Positions 38,368 through 47,914 of a stretch of 64,000 bases of DNA are shown here, one piece after another. Within the stretch, counting starts at the first letter, position 1. Every line of letters begins with the position of its first letter. Source of the stretch: Hahellaceae bacterium (GTDB taxonomy: Bacteria; Pseudomonadota; Gammaproteobacteria; Pseudomonadales; Oleiphilaceae); assembly GCA_024234575.1 (NCBI GenBank), contig JACKOB010000007.1:62001-126000 (forward strand), given 5' to 3'. The position numbers and the translations under genes are program-made. Under the pieces are notes generated by a model. It saw only the letters and a list, made by a program, of their open reading frames with translations, did not search any database and was not told the origin of the DNA.

Positions 38368-38607
38368 TTACCTGGTTCTGGTGTCGCCTAAATCTTCACA
38401 TAACTGGTCGGCAGTGCTCACCGTCGAGTCAGTGTTTTCATTATTACGAGAGAAAAATAACCCGAGCACATATTTTTCCAACTCTACAATTAATAGCACA
38501 GGCAATGAACAGGTGACAATCAGTAGCCAATCCATTGCGCCAATAGATGCCAAACCAAAAAGCGTTTGCGATACAGGCCATGAGATCTGGTTTTTCAACT
38601 TAGTCAC
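38368..38607 (-). pseudogene. C-terminal remnant of a P-type cation ATPase
   Basis: The 79-codon frame, with SQTLFGLASIGAMDWLLIVTC and LPVLLIVELEKYVLGLFF, resembles the last two membrane helices of Cation_ATPase_C, where a dWLl...l..EleK pattern ends the protein. The phosphorylation and ATP-binding domains are absent from the window. It could still be a small membrane protein in its own right; fragment is preferred. Confidence 0.5.
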
Positions 38608-38997
38608 TCCTTAACTGCTCTACCTAAATATATAGCCATGTATTAGCGGGTTAGAAGCCAAAACCACAACCTATACGAAAATTAATATAGACGTTGCGGA
38701 GACCAGCACGCGCTAGGGAGCCTCTTACATGGATAGAATGGTCTCTGCTAAGACCCAGATCCTGATTTGCTGTGAGGCCAGAGGCTGTTCCGACTTGTTC
38801 AGAGGCTCCCCAGGTATGAAAGTTGGATTTTATTGGCTTTGGTTTGAATAGTGGTTTTAAAACGCTGACTTTATGATTTGGTAAATTTGTTTGGTGCGAC
38901 CTAAGTCAAGATAAATGCAGATGGGATTAAATTTTTTATTTACGCAGACTGTTAACGCCTTATACTACTGGCCTTTTAATGAACTTACTGAAATTTT
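38608..38997. other. Intergenic region with a long-range inverted repeat
   Basis: No gene is recognised in these 390 bases. A GC-richer block is bounded by a perfect 10-bp inverted repeat, GGGAGCCTCT (38716-38725) and AGAGGCTCCC (38801-38810), with 75 bases between containing further GAGGCC/AGAGGCT repeats. It could be a structured RNA or a small repeat element. Confidence 0.45.
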
Positions 38998-39225
38998 ATG
39001 TCGAAACTTAGTCACCTCATCGCTCAGGCCAAAAATAGCCGCAAGATCAACGATATGTTTAAAACGGAAACGTTGATTTTCAGCCCCGAAAAGCCTTCGG
39101 ACGAAGATCCTTTGGATGCTCAATTATCGGCGCTGATTGAACTTCTCTCAACATCAACACCGAGTGCCAAAGCTTGCCAGGAAGTTGTTTTCGAGCTGGA
39201 AGAAATCGCAGAGTGTTTGAAGTAA
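38998..39225 (+). CDS. Small hypothetical protein, 75 residues
   Basis: An acidic small protein, MSKLSHLIAQAKNSRKIND, ending ACQEVVFELEEIAECLK. No family is recognised and no membrane segment or signal is seen. ATG at 38998 is preceded by an AT-rich sequence without a clear ribosome site. It is retained because codon use looks ordinary and no gene overlaps it. Confidence 0.45.
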   Translation: MSKLSHLIAQAKNSRKINDMFKTETLIFSPEKPSDEDPLDAQLSALIELLSTSTPSAKACQEVVFELEEIAECLK

Positions 39226-39266
39226 AATTTTTTGCCATTTACTCTGCGCGTTAGCTGTTTTCGCTT

Positions 39267-39602
39267 TTATTTTTTAACCCAGGTACCATCTGGCGCCTTA
39301 TACAGTTGCCCTTCTGGTAGCTTTTCTATTAGTTTTTTGCCTGCCAATTCTGCCACTTTTTTAATCGTAATGCCGTTTTTCTCAGCGATGCTGCTGTAGG
39401 CATCCTTTCTTTTGTTGTTAATTTCCGTAACAAGGCTTTCTGCTTCGGTACTGGAAACGACCACACCAACGTACCCATCAGTTTGTTCACCTACAAGGCC
39501 GTTTGCTTTAGCGTCATCAAGCGTAAGCGCCCATAAAGGGTTGGATAACGAGAATAAGAAGACTGTGAGTAGCCATAGTTTTTTGATTGAGGGTTGAATC
39601 AC
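39267..39602 (-). CDS. ydbL: YdbL family periplasmic protein (DUF1318)
   Basis: GTG 39602 is preferred because GGAG precedes it by six bases; the upstream TTG at 39626 has no such site. The 111-residue protein has a signal peptide (LWLLTVFLFSLSNPLWA) and the DUF1318 core (LDDAKANGLVGEQTDGYVGVV, AEKNGITIKKVAELAGKKLI). It is the third gene of the ydbH-ynbE-ydbL operon. In E. coli YdbL is thought to modulate the YdbH-YnbE lipid-transport bridge. Confidence 0.85.
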   Translation of the reverse strand: MIQPSIKKLWLLTVFLFSLSNPLWALTLDDAKANGLVGEQTDGYVGVVVSSTEAESLVTEINNKRKDAYSSIAEKNGITIKKVAELAGKKLIEKLPEGQLYKAPDGTWVKK

Positions 39603-39643
39603 GATGTTCTCCAATGAGTTAGACAATGCCAGTGATGCGTGGT

Positions 39644-39841
39644 TTAGAAAATGCCATCGGCTTCTTCAAATAGGTTTTCGAGATCTTTTTCTACTTTCAC
39701 ACGAATTTCGTGTTCTATTTTTACGTTTAAATTAATGGTGATAGGCTTATCTGGTACGGCCACTTCAACTTTTGGCGTGCAGGCGGTGAAAATAGCGACG
39801 CAAGCGATAGGCAAAAGCGAACGGGTTAAATGTGTTTTCAT
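39644..39841 (-). CDS. ynbE: YnbE family outer-membrane lipoprotein
   Basis: ATG 39841 follows AAGGAACG. The 65-residue protein has a lipoprotein signal with lipobox IFTAC and a short beta-prone tail (ITINLNVKIEHEIRVKVEKDL). In E. coli YnbE multimers join the C-terminus of YdbH at the outer membrane to form an intermembrane phospholipid bridge. It sits between ydbH and ydbL on the same strand. Confidence 0.85.
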   Translation of the reverse strand: MKTHLTRSLLPIACVAIFTACTPKVEVAVPDKPITINLNVKIEHEIRVKVEKDLENLFEEADGIF

Positions 39842-39904
39842 GTCGAGCGTTCCTTGTAAACTTACTTCATCATAGACCAATTAAATGAACCTGACCTGAA
39901 CCAG

Positions 39905-42553
39905 TTAACGGTATTCGTTGCTTAGCTTTTCAGTAATATCGTCGGCTAACTCTATACTTTTTAACAGGGACAATATATTCGTTTCGATGTTCAGGTTGTA
40001 TATTATTTCTTTACCACGGTGCACCTTTGGGTTGGCCCCTTGCAAGGTAATACCAAGTTTTAACTGGTCGTTTTCTAAGTAATCCACTCGGCTTACCAAA
40101 GATTTGTAGTGAAAATCTTCTAATGCATCGATAGCAAATAAAAATTGCTCATTCCCGCTTGCGATAGACTTCCAGCCTGCACTTTCCAACAGCTTAATAT
40201 AACCGGGGTTGATCGCTGCCACCTGCCCACCATTTACAAAAACTTTGTTATTAGTGAGGGTGATGGGAATCAAACCAGAAATTTCTCCTTTGGCCACGAT
40301 GTTTTCATTTTCAAGCTGCACCAGTTTTTCTAAGTTCAGTTGGTGTATTTCGACAAACGCCGTTTGCTTAAACAAATTTTCTTGAAATGCTGCACAGTCA
40401 TAGGTAAATGGACGCACCAAACGGAAACTGCCACCAAAAGCACTGCCCTTCGCTTGGTTAAAGTTAATCTGGCACGCTGCCGGGCCGCCAATGTGACCTG
40501 CTCCGGTAATCTGGACGTTAACGGCTTTTACTGGCACCCCGATGTCTATTTCGGCCGCATTAATTTCTAGCGGGCTGGATAACTCAAAGCTAGAGTCATC
40601 GATAAATACGGCAGTGGTGATATCGACTCCCTTCACTTTCGTATTATCTATACTGAAATCCCAGGCTGCTGCGCGGCTGGCTAACTGAGCGTGGTAAGTT
40701 AATTTATCTTCTTGCTGGGTCCAGTTAAAACTGCCTTTTACTGTGGCATTGCCTTGCCGGAAGCTGATATTTTTACCCGCTGCCATGTGCTTAACAAAAG
40801 AGTTAAGCACCTTTTCCAATATGGCGTTTTCAGGTGTTATTTCGCCTAAAAGAAGAAGGCTTCCTTCATGGGAGTGCCAGCCAGATCGTCGATTATTAGC
40901 GGGTTTAAATGCGTTTTTCTTTAGAATTGTCCCTTCAAACGCCAACCCCGCGCCTAATACTTCCGCTGAAGATTTATTAATTCGGATCTCTTTTTCCGAG
41001 ATCGACAATTTACTATGAATGTTTACATCGATGGGGAGTGGTAAATATTTTGCCATACCGGTATCGGCTGTTTTTTCAATGCGGCCAATGGCATGAATCG
41101 TTGTCTGTATTAGCGATTTTGATGGTTTTTCAGCATTAATGGTTATTTGGGTGTTCGTTAGGCTGGTAGTGAGTGTGCTGATTTTATTTAGCTCTACCGT
41201 TAAATCATTTGCTGCAATGGATGTGATGGGGCTGGTGACTAGCCAGTTATCGTCTTTTTTTGTAAATTGAAAAGTGCTTGCGATGTTGGCACGTTTCGGC
41301 ACTTTTAGACCATCCCCCATGACTGTAAGATTAATCTTCACTTCACCTTTATTATCTTGTGCATCAAAACTTACCCTTCCTTTGGTGTTAGAAATTGTCA
41401 GCTCAGTTGCTGACTGAGAGCTGTTGTCACCGTTAAACTCGAAAGCATATTGTTTATGGCTTAAACAACTTTTTAGTTGGTCGTTCAATTGACATTGGAA
41501 AGTATTTAGCGGGGTTACCATCCATCTCTTAGGCAACGGGGCGTAGTTCGCAGATTTGGGTGCCACCTGTAAGTGCCAAGGCAAGCTGGTGACCTCCAGG
41601 GTGAGTTTGTTTTCTGGCGCACTGAGCCCTAGCTCGAACCCACCCTGCATCAGTAAATCGCCATGAATGTCCGACTTGGCGCTTGCTGTCAGTGTTGGTG
41701 TCACTGCCAGCTGCAAACTGCTTTTGTCTTCGATATTGTTGGGCAACACTCCGTTAATCTTTCCGGATAATGTGCCGTCAATAGTGGTTAATTGCAGCGC
41801 GTCCTTGAGCTTTTCACTAGCATTAATTTGATTGCGTATGAGGTTGATGTATTTTGCTGCTTCAGTGCTTTCGATAGAAAAGTCACCTTGCGCCAACCAT
41901 TTTTCACCGTTTCTAGTAAAACGTGAGTTCAGCAGAACCCCATCGATATCCAGGGCTACTTTGAAAAAGTCGCTCATCAAATCAGCAGTCAGCTTAACCG
42001 GAGTGGCGCTCCTGGTCATACTGCTTGTGATATCGCCCGCAAAAGCCAGCGTGGTTTGCGCTGCCTGATTTAGCGCTGCAGAGTCAATACGCAGTTGGCC
42101 TCGAGCATTGGTTCCTGAGTAATCAACCGATAAGTCATCGATACGCAAGGTGTGGACGATAGCAGGTAAATGAATCTTTTTGAGTAACGTGTCGGCCCGC
42201 AAAGGTTGCACTGACGATGCGGTATCGCGATCCGCTTTAGTAGTCGCAGACGTTAGGTGTAGTTTATCAATCGTGAGGGTTAAGGCAGGTGTCGCATCGG
42301 CCAGGTGTATTGTAATACCTGAGCTGTGTATGCGTTGCTTGGAAGGCAATTCCAGTACAAGCTGATGTATGTCCCACTGGCTTAATGAAGGTTTTGATGC
42401 CTGAATATCAATTAAGTTAACGTCGTAATGGCGCGCAATGGGAGGCAACGCACTGGGTATCCAATACGGTGCTGAGTACCACGTGGCAACGACAAAAACG
42501 AGTATTAAAATTGTGGCGATTGCTAAATAGCGCAGTAACTTCACCACCCACAT
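39905..42553 (-). CDS. ydbH: YdbH family AsmA-like intermembrane lipid transport protein
   Basis: The 882-residue protein has one N-terminal membrane anchor (residues about 8-28, YLAIATILILVFVVATWYS) and a long periplasmic beta-strand region typical of AsmA-like groove proteins. The conserved YdbH C-terminus (KGEISGLIPITLTNNKVFVNGG, ALEDFHYKSLVSRVDY) is clear. With YnbE it bridges inner and outer membranes for phospholipid movement, partly redundant with TamB and YhdP in E. coli. It is the first gene of the ydbH-ynbE-ydbL unit. Confidence 0.85.
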   Translation of the reverse strand: MWVVKLLRYLAIATILILVFVVATWYSAPYWIPSALPPIARHYDVNLIDIQASKPSLSQWDIHQLVLELPSKQRIHSSGITIHLADATPALTLTIDKLHLTSATTKADRDTASSVQPLRADTLLKKIHLPAIVHTLRIDDLSVDYSGTNARGQLRIDSAALNQAAQTTLAFAGDITSSMTRSATPVKLTADLMSDFFKVALDIDGVLLNSRFTRNGEKWLAQGDFSIESTEAAKYINLIRNQINASEKLKDALQLTTIDGTLSGKINGVLPNNIEDKSSLQLAVTPTLTASAKSDIHGDLLMQGGFELGLSAPENKLTLEVTSLPWHLQVAPKSANYAPLPKRWMVTPLNTFQCQLNDQLKSCLSHKQYAFEFNGDNSSQSATELTISNTKGRVSFDAQDNKGEVKINLTVMGDGLKVPKRANIASTFQFTKKDDNWLVTSPITSIAANDLTVELNKISTLTTSLTNTQITINAEKPSKSLIQTTIHAIGRIEKTADTGMAKYLPLPIDVNIHSKLSISEKEIRINKSSAEVLGAGLAFEGTILKKNAFKPANNRRSGWHSHEGSLLLLGEITPENAILEKVLNSFVKHMAAGKNISFRQGNATVKGSFNWTQQEDKLTYHAQLASRAAAWDFSIDNTKVKGVDITTAVFIDDSSFELSSPLEINAAEIDIGVPVKAVNVQITGAGHIGGPAACQINFNQAKGSAFGGSFRLVRPFTYDCAAFQENLFKQTAFVEIHQLNLEKLVQLENENIVAKGEISGLIPITLTNNKVFVNGGQVAAINPGYIKLLESAGWKSIASGNEQFLFAIDALEDFHYKSLVSRVDYLENDQLKLGITLQGANPKVHRGKEIIYNLNIETNILSLLKSIELADDITEKLSNEYR

Positions 42554-42575
42554 TCTTAATTCTCCGTGCTTAGGT

Positions 42576-42617
42576 TCTGCAGAGTGTAGACCATCATCAT
42601 GGCGGTCACTCTGCAGA
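42576..42617. repeat. Perfect 11-bp inverted repeat between trhO and ydbH
   Basis: TCTGCAGAGTG (42576-42586) and CACTCTGCAGA (42607-42617) are separated by 20 bases. It follows the trhO stop and precedes ydbH. No T run is next to it, so a terminator role is not clear; it could be an operator or mRNA hairpin. Confidence 0.5.
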
Positions 42618-42654
42618 CGAATTCAAAAGAACGCTTATTGCTTGGCAGTTTAAG

Positions 42655-43653
42655 TCACTGTTGTGATTTACGCGACTTTTCTTTAAGGGCTTGTTTTCGT
42701 TTCTTTCTATCCCGCAGAGCCTTTGCCGCATCGGAACCTACATGTTGCTCGCCACGCAGACGCGCAAGTTGAACCTGCTTCTCTCTTTCGGCGAAACGTT
42801 GCCGTTGTGCATCTGACACTTTGTCATGGCAATGGGGGCAACTGACACCCTTAACATAATACGTGCTGGTTTTGTCTTCTTCGGTAATGGGCAGGCGACA
42901 GGCATGGCACTGATCGTAATTACCTTTTTCAAGTTGATGGTTTACCGTTACCCGTTCATCAAAAACAAAACATTCACCCTGCCACAATGTATTATCTTCA
43001 GGCACGTCTTCGAGGTACTTTAATATGCCCCCTTCAAGGTGAAAAACTTCATCAAACCCCTGCTCTTTCAAGTAAGCCGTGGACTTCTCGCAACGAATGC
43101 CGCCGGTACAAAACATGGCTACCTTTTTGTGTTTGGCTGGGTTCATGTTTTCACTAACGTACTTCGGAAACTCACGAAAACTTTCAGTTTTAGGGTTTAT
43201 CGCATTCTTAAAAGTGCCCACCTGATATTCATAATCATTGCGTGTGTCGATAACAAGTACATCCGGATCCGATATCAGCGCATTCCAGTCTTGCGGTTTC
43301 ACATAAGTACCAACGATACGCTGCGGGTCAATGCCCTCCACCCCCATGGTTACGATTTCTTTCTTCAGTTTTACCTTGGTTCTATTAAAAGGCGCTACCT
43401 GAGTGAAAGATACTTTTAAGCTTAAGTTATGAAACCTTTCATCATTGCTCAGCCAGGCGACGACGGTATCAACGCCAACTGCAGGGCCCGCTATGGTGCC
43501 ATTAATCCCCTCTTGGGCTAACAGCAATGTGCCTTTCACATGGTTGGCAACCATAACTTCGTGCAATGGTTGTTGCAGCGATAGATAGTTTTCTAAATTC
43601 ACAAACTTATAAAGTGCAACAACTTTGTAAGAAACTTCTTTATTTTGAGGCAT
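42655..43653 (-). CDS. trhO: tRNA uridine(34) hydroxylase TrhO (rhodanese family)
   Basis: ATG 43653 is chosen because the upstream 35 codons are not family-like and GAAGGAT precedes [20 protein letters not shown]. The 332-residue protein has an N-terminal acylphosphatase-like domain and a rhodanese domain with the active-site loop [12 protein letters not shown] (about 178-189). A Cys-rich C-terminus ([13 protein letters not shown]) and a basic Lys/Arg tail follow. TrhO hydroxylates U34 of tRNA using oxygen, on the way to cmo5U/mo5U. Confidence 0.9.
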   Translation of the reverse strand: MPQNKEVSYKVVALYKFVNLENYLSLQQPLHEVMVANHVKGTLLLAQEGINGTIAGPAVGVDTVVAWLSNDERFHNLSLKVSFTQVAPFNRTKVKLKKEIVTMGVEGIDPQRIVGTYVKPQDWNALISDPDVLVIDTRNDYEYQVGTFKNAINPKTESFREFPKYVSENMNPAKHKKVAMFCTGGIRCEKSTAYLKEQGFDEVFHLEGGILKYLEDVPEDNTLWQGECFVFDERVTVNHQLEKGNYDQCHACRLPITEEDKTSTYYVKGVSCPHCHDKVSDAQRQRFAEREKQVQLARLRGEQHVGSDAAKALRDRKKRKQALKEKSRKSQQ

Positions 43654-43810
43654 GAAAAATCCTTCAGCATGCTGGAACGTAAATCCAGTGCGTTGGTTAA
43701 TAAAGGGGTATTGTAGTGGTTTTTTCGGACGTGCGGGAGGTAAAACATGAGCTTTCAATTGCCTTGGTAAGCGACTGAAAGCTCATGGCGTAAAGATACG
43801 CCTTGATTCA

Positions 43811-45265
43811 CTAGGATGCGAGGCAGATTGCCTGACCGTGATCATGCACCTCGACCAAAGCCGCATGTAAGCATTTAACGGCTTCGTCGTAGCTGGATTC
43901 GTTGATGATGAACTGCATATCAACTTGTCGCATGGTCTGATGCACAGCAAGAACACTAATGTTCTTTTGCGCCAGAGCATTAACGGTTTTGGCTAGTATT
44001 CCAGGTATCTGCATGTCGCTTCCGATTGCAGAAACAATCGCCACTTTTTGCTGATCAACTTCGGCATCTGGCCACTCTGCTTCAATCGCCGAACGGATTC
44101 GTTTTAGCGTTTTCAAATTAGTAGACAGGTAATGCGTGATCGTGTTCGCGTTAATATCTTTGGATACGATATGTGCGCGAAACCGCTTAATCACTGACAG
44201 AATATGCTGATCATAATCGTGTAGATCACCGGCCATATTCTGGTCGAACACGGTGAGAGAGTAGACACCCTTACACCCGGCAATAATTTCCACACAGGGC
44301 GAGTCACTGACATAACCGGCGGTAATTAGCGTACCAGCATGTTCTGGCTCGAAGGTGTTTTTTATTCTCAGCGGTATGTTGTTTTGTCGGAGCCCTTTTG
44401 CCGCTTTCGGGTGTATCGCTTCCATGCCCAGGTTTGCCAACTGGTCGGCAACATCATAGTTGGTTCGCCCAATGGGTACCGCGTTGTCTTCGCCCACTAG
44501 TCTGGGGTCTGCACTGCTTAGGTGAAACTCTTTATGAATAATGGCTTCTGTCGCTTTGGTTATCACTGCCAGGCGACTAAAAGTCATCTCGCTATAACCC
44601 CTGTCGAATGACGACATTAAACCGGTATCACTGTGCGCGTACCCCGTTACGATGGGCAATTGTTTGGTTAAATCGAGATTTTCAAAGGCTTTACGAATGC
44701 GGTTGTCTAAAGAGACATGGCTGTTGGCTTGCCATCCCGTTAAATCGACAAAGCAGGCGTTGACACCATCGCGCTGTAAAAGTTCGGCGGTATTCCAGGC
44801 GCTGTGTGCTTCACCAATACTGGCGAGCATTTCGCGCACCGTTGCTAGATGCGTTTCTAAAGCAAAATGACCATGTTGGCACAGGCTTTGTAGGTCGTGC
44901 AGACATTGCTTCGCGCTGTTTAGGCGTTCGCTAAGAAAGGCGTTTGCCTTCTCCAACAACACGCTATCTTCAAACAGTTGACTATTGATTGAAAAAAGAT
45001 AGTCGCTAAGCGTATTAAATTTATCAACCCAGGCTTCGTCTTCTATGCCACTTGCAAACAAAGCGTAGATGCCCGGCTGGCTGCTTTTTTTATGCTCGAG
45101 TAATTGATCAGTCACACCGCCATAGGCGGAGACTACGAAGACTCGTCCAAATATGTTTTGGTTGGCACCGCGGAGAATAATATTGTCGCGAACCGACAAA
45201 TAATCATTCATCGAGGTGCCGCCAATTTTTTCAATTGTATGCATTACTTTCTCTATATGACTCAT
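43811..45265 (-). CDS. ask: Ectoine-cluster aspartokinase
   Basis: A 484-residue aspartate kinase starting MSHIEKVMHTIEKIGGTSMNDY, with the KxGGTS ATP/substrate motif and the C-terminal ACT domains (VAIVSAIGSDMQIPGI, ISVLAVHQTMRQVDMQFI). The divergent aspartokinase class linked to ectoine operons is thought to be less sensitive to lysine/threonine feedback and to feed aspartyl phosphate into ectoine synthesis. It lies 44 bases downstream of ectC on the same strand. Confidence 0.88.
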   Translation of the reverse strand: MSHIEKVMHTIEKIGGTSMNDYLSVRDNIILRGANQNIFGRVFVVSAYGGVTDQLLEHKKSSQPGIYALFASGIEDEAWVDKFNTLSDYLFSINSQLFEDSVLLEKANAFLSERLNSAKQCLHDLQSLCQHGHFALETHLATVREMLASIGEAHSAWNTAELLQRDGVNACFVDLTGWQANSHVSLDNRIRKAFENLDLTKQLPIVTGYAHSDTGLMSSFDRGYSEMTFSRLAVITKATEAIIHKEFHLSSADPRLVGEDNAVPIGRTNYDVADQLANLGMEAIHPKAAKGLRQNNIPLRIKNTFEPEHAGTLITAGYVSDSPCVEIIAGCKGVYSLTVFDQNMAGDLHDYDQHILSVIKRFRAHIVSKDINANTITHYLSTNLKTLKRIRSAIEAEWPDAEVDQQKVAIVSAIGSDMQIPGILAKTVNALAQKNISVLAVHQTMRQVDMQFIINESSYDEAVKCLHAALVEVHDHGQAICLAS

Positions 45266-45309
45266 CGCTAACTGTGTTTCTGTTTATACTTCTGCGAATA
45301 ACCGAATAT

Positions 45310-45708
45310 TCAAATAGTGTCGGCTTCAAGTTCGTAAGCACCTTCAGCGTTGTGTACTTCCTTCCCATTTAATGGTGGGTTGAATACGCAGGCCATTTTC
45401 ATTTCTTCAAAAGCTCGGAGGATGTGCTGGTCATGCTTATCAAGAATGTAGATGGTGCCAGCCTCTATAGGATATTTCTTCCCATCGGCCAGTGTTTCAA
45501 CTTCACCTCGGCCTGAAATACAAAAAACAGACTCCAGGTGATTTTGGTAATGCATTTTGAAATCCGCATCTTTATAAATGGTGGTGATGTGAAACGAGAA
45601 CCCCATTTGATCTTCTTTTAGAAGTAATCGTGTGCTTTCCCAGTTGCCGTCAGGAGAAACAATTCTTCTATTGGATGCATTCGCATCTTTCATATTTCTT
45701 ACGATCAT
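45310..45708 (-). CDS. ectC: L-ectoine synthase EctC
   Basis: The 132-residue cupin starts [20 protein letters not shown] and keeps the diagnostic stretch [19 protein letters not shown] (about 53-71) and [16 protein letters not shown]. It closes N-gamma-acetyl-diaminobutyrate to ectoine with loss of water. It is separated from ectB by 141 bases containing an inverted repeat. Confidence 0.95.
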   Translation of the reverse strand: MIVRNMKDANASNRRIVSPDGNWESTRLLLKEDQMGFSFHITTIYKDADFKMHYQNHLESVFCISGRGEVETLADGKKYPIEAGTIYILDKHDQHILRAFEEMKMACVFNPPLNGKEVHNAEGAYELEADTI

Positions 45709-45737
45709 ATAAAACCTGTCTTTTTACTTTAACTTTA

Positions 45738-45806
45738 TGCAATTAACGCGGCGCTCTTAAACTACTCGACAATGTTTGGTGAGCTGAAAACCTTTTGTTA
45801 ATTGCA
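45738..45806. repeat. Intercistronic inverted repeat between ectB and ectC
   Basis: TGCAATTAAC (45738-45747) and GTTAATTGCA (45797-45806) are exact 10-bp complements across a 49-base loop. It lies within the 141-base ectB-ectC gap and would form an mRNA stem in the ect transcript. Confidence 0.5.
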
Positions 45807-45849
45807 CGTGTTGAAATCCTTTTGGTACTGATATGACGTTGCCGTCATC

Positions 45850-47145
45850 TCAAGTGGTTTCGAAGAACATTTTTTCTTCGGGAATCGATGCCTCGTTTGA
45901 GCACACTTCTTTGATCGCAGCCTCTACGATATCAATACCCTTAGCTAAATTTTCATCGGAGATGACTAAAGGGCATAAGAACTTAACCACCTGGTCATCT
46001 GCACCGCTTGTTTCTATGAGCAAGCCGTTTTTAAACGCATGGTGGGTAATTTTGCCGGCTATATCCCCGTTGACACAGTTGATGCCCTGAAACATTCCAC
46101 GACCTTTGGTTGTAAAGTTTCCTTCACCGTACTTTTTAACAATCTCTTCTAGGCGTGAAGATACATACTTACCTTTACGCTTGATCTTTTTAGAAAATTC
46201 ATCATCAGCCCAATAGTTTTCGATGGCCGCTTTAGCAGTGACAAAAGCAAGATTATTACCTCTAAAAGTACCGTTATGCTCACCAGGCTTCCACTGATCA
46301 AGCTCGGGCTTAATAAGTACCACCGCAAATGGCAAACCATAACCACCTAATGATTTAGACAGTGTAATAATATCTGGCTGGATGCCTGCTTCTTCAAAAC
46401 TGAAGTAGTCACCGGTCCGGCCACAGCCAGCTTGAATATCATCAACAATTAACAGGATGCCGTGCTTTCTACAAACCGTTTGCAGGTTTCTTAGCCATTC
46501 GAGGCTTGCCGCATTAATACCACCCTCACCCTGAACAGTTTCGACTATCACCGCTGCAGGCGAATTAATACCACTGCTGGAGTCAGACAGAACTTTGTCC
46601 AGGTAAGCCGTGGTATCAATGTTGTCACCCAAATACCCGTCAAAAGGCATACGGTGCGTAGAATTTAAGCTGACCCCAGCCGCATCACGATGGTGGGAGT
46701 TACCTGTGGCGGCCAGTGCGCCAAGGCTGACTCCATGAAAGCCGTTGGTGAAAGAGACGATATTCTGTTGACCTGTTATGTTACGGGCTAGTTTCATCGC
46801 CGCTTCAACAGCGTTGGTGCCGGTTGGCCCGGTGAACTGCACGACGTATTCCATGCCCCGAGGCTTTAGTATTTTATCGTTGAATGCATGCAGAAACTCC
46901 CCTTTCGCCTTGGTGTGCATATCGAGACCGTGGGTAATGCCGTCATTTTCGATATACTCTAGTAACACCTTTTTAAAAATAGGGTTGTTGTGGCCGTAGT
47001 TAAGTGTTCCGGCGCCAGCTAAAAAGTCCAGGTACTGATTACCTTCCTGATCCCAAAGAAACTCGCCTTTCGCCCGGTTGAATACACGGGGGAATGAACG
47101 CGCGTAACTTTGTACTTCTGATTCGATTTCTTCAAAAATTTTCAT
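45850..47145 (-). CDS. ectB: Diaminobutyrate-2-oxoglutarate transaminase EctB
   Basis: The 431-residue class III PLP aminotransferase starts MKIFEEIESEVQSYARSFPR. PLP-binding features are LLIVDDIQAGCGRTGDYFSFE (about 225-245) and ITLSKSLGGYGLP with the Schiff-base Lys at about 262. It converts aspartate semialdehyde to L-2,4-diaminobutyrate, the first committed ectoine step. It begins 18 bases after ectA. Confidence 0.95.
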   Translation of the reverse strand: MKIFEEIESEVQSYARSFPRVFNRAKGEFLWDQEGNQYLDFLAGAGTLNYGHNNPIFKKVLLEYIENDGITHGLDMHTKAKGEFLHAFNDKILKPRGMEYVVQFTGPTGTNAVEAAMKLARNITGQQNIVSFTNGFHGVSLGALAATGNSHHRDAAGVSLNSTHRMPFDGYLGDNIDTTAYLDKVLSDSSSGINSPAAVIVETVQGEGGINAASLEWLRNLQTVCRKHGILLIVDDIQAGCGRTGDYFSFEEAGIQPDIITLSKSLGGYGLPFAVVLIKPELDQWKPGEHNGTFRGNNLAFVTAKAAIENYWADDEFSKKIKRKGKYVSSRLEEIVKKYGEGNFTTKGRGMFQGINCVNGDIAGKITHHAFKNGLLIETSGADDQVVKFLCPLVISDENLAKGIDIVEAAIKEVCSNEASIPEEKMFFETT

Positions 47146-47163
47146 ATTTTGTCTCGTAAGGAT

Positions 47164-47661
47164 TTAAATTTTTAGGGGGCCTAATCTCACCAGAGATTCA
47201 GACTTATTCAGACCGTTAAAATGCTCTTCACTGTTAAGCCAGTCAGACGACGTCATATTGATATCCAGCTTTTTAGCCAGGCCTTTGAATAACGCCCAGG
47301 ATGCATTGTTGTCTGCGGTAATGGTTGTTTCTATGTAACGAATGGGGGGCGTAGTCTGCCGCGCTATGATGTTTTGCAACATCGCCGAGGCTAACCCTAA
47401 TCCTCGCGCTTTCTCAGATACGGCAACCTGCCAAATAAAAAGTGTCTCGGGCGTTTCTGGTAATCTATAGCCCGAGATAAACCCTATTAATTCGTTATCG
47501 TATTCAGCCGCGACGGAAGTGGCGGAAAAGTGCCCGCACTGTAGCAAGTTGCAGTAATTGGAGTTGTTATCAAGCGGTGGGCAATTCTTAACTAATTGAA
47601 AGACCTTCACGCCGTCATTAAGTAAAGGTGGGCGCAGGCAAATATCTTCTAGTGAAAACAA
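47164..47661 (-). CDS. ectA: Diaminobutyrate acetyltransferase EctA
   Basis: A 165-residue GNAT protein starting at TTG 47661 with GGAG seven bases before it. The acetyl-CoA motif is VAVSEKARGLGLASAMLQNI (about 83-102), and the EctA N-terminus has RPPLLNDGVKVFQLVKNCPPLD. It acetylates diaminobutyrate at the gamma-amino group. It is first in the ectABC-ask operon. Confidence 0.93.
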   Translation of the reverse strand: MFSLEDICLRPPLLNDGVKVFQLVKNCPPLDNNSNYCNLLQCGHFSATSVAAEYDNELIGFISGYRLPETPETLFIWQVAVSEKARGLGLASAMLQNIIARQTTPPIRYIETTITADNNASWALFKGLAKKLDINMTSSDWLNSEEHFNGLNKSESLVRLGPLKI

Positions 47662-47797
47662 AGTTACTCCGGTAATTTGATAATAAATTAGATGTCTAAG
47701 TAATATTTAACTTCGCAACAATTAACAAATAGTCTTTATTCCGCTACTTCTATCGCTACTCTGCTTCATTTTTAGTGCTATTACTTAGAGAGCGAAG

Positions 47798-47815
47798 CAT
47801 AGTACACTAAATATA
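47798..47815 (-). promoter_or_regulatory. Candidate EctR operator in the ectA-ectR intergenic region
   Basis: On the minus strand this reads TATTTAGTGTACTATG. As I recall it, the EctR1 operator of Methylomicrobium is TATTTAGT-GT-CTATATA, which this resembles closely in its first half and spacer. It lies about 140 bases from ectA and 100 from ectR, where a divergent regulator would act. The match is by eye. Confidence 0.4.
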
Positions 47816-47914
47816 AATTTTGTGCCAGCTGCCATTTTTGGGTAGTTATCTACGAATATCTAAAAATAGTATTGATTATTTATTTAGCAGTCTAAATAAT
47901 TAGCCATAAATTAA

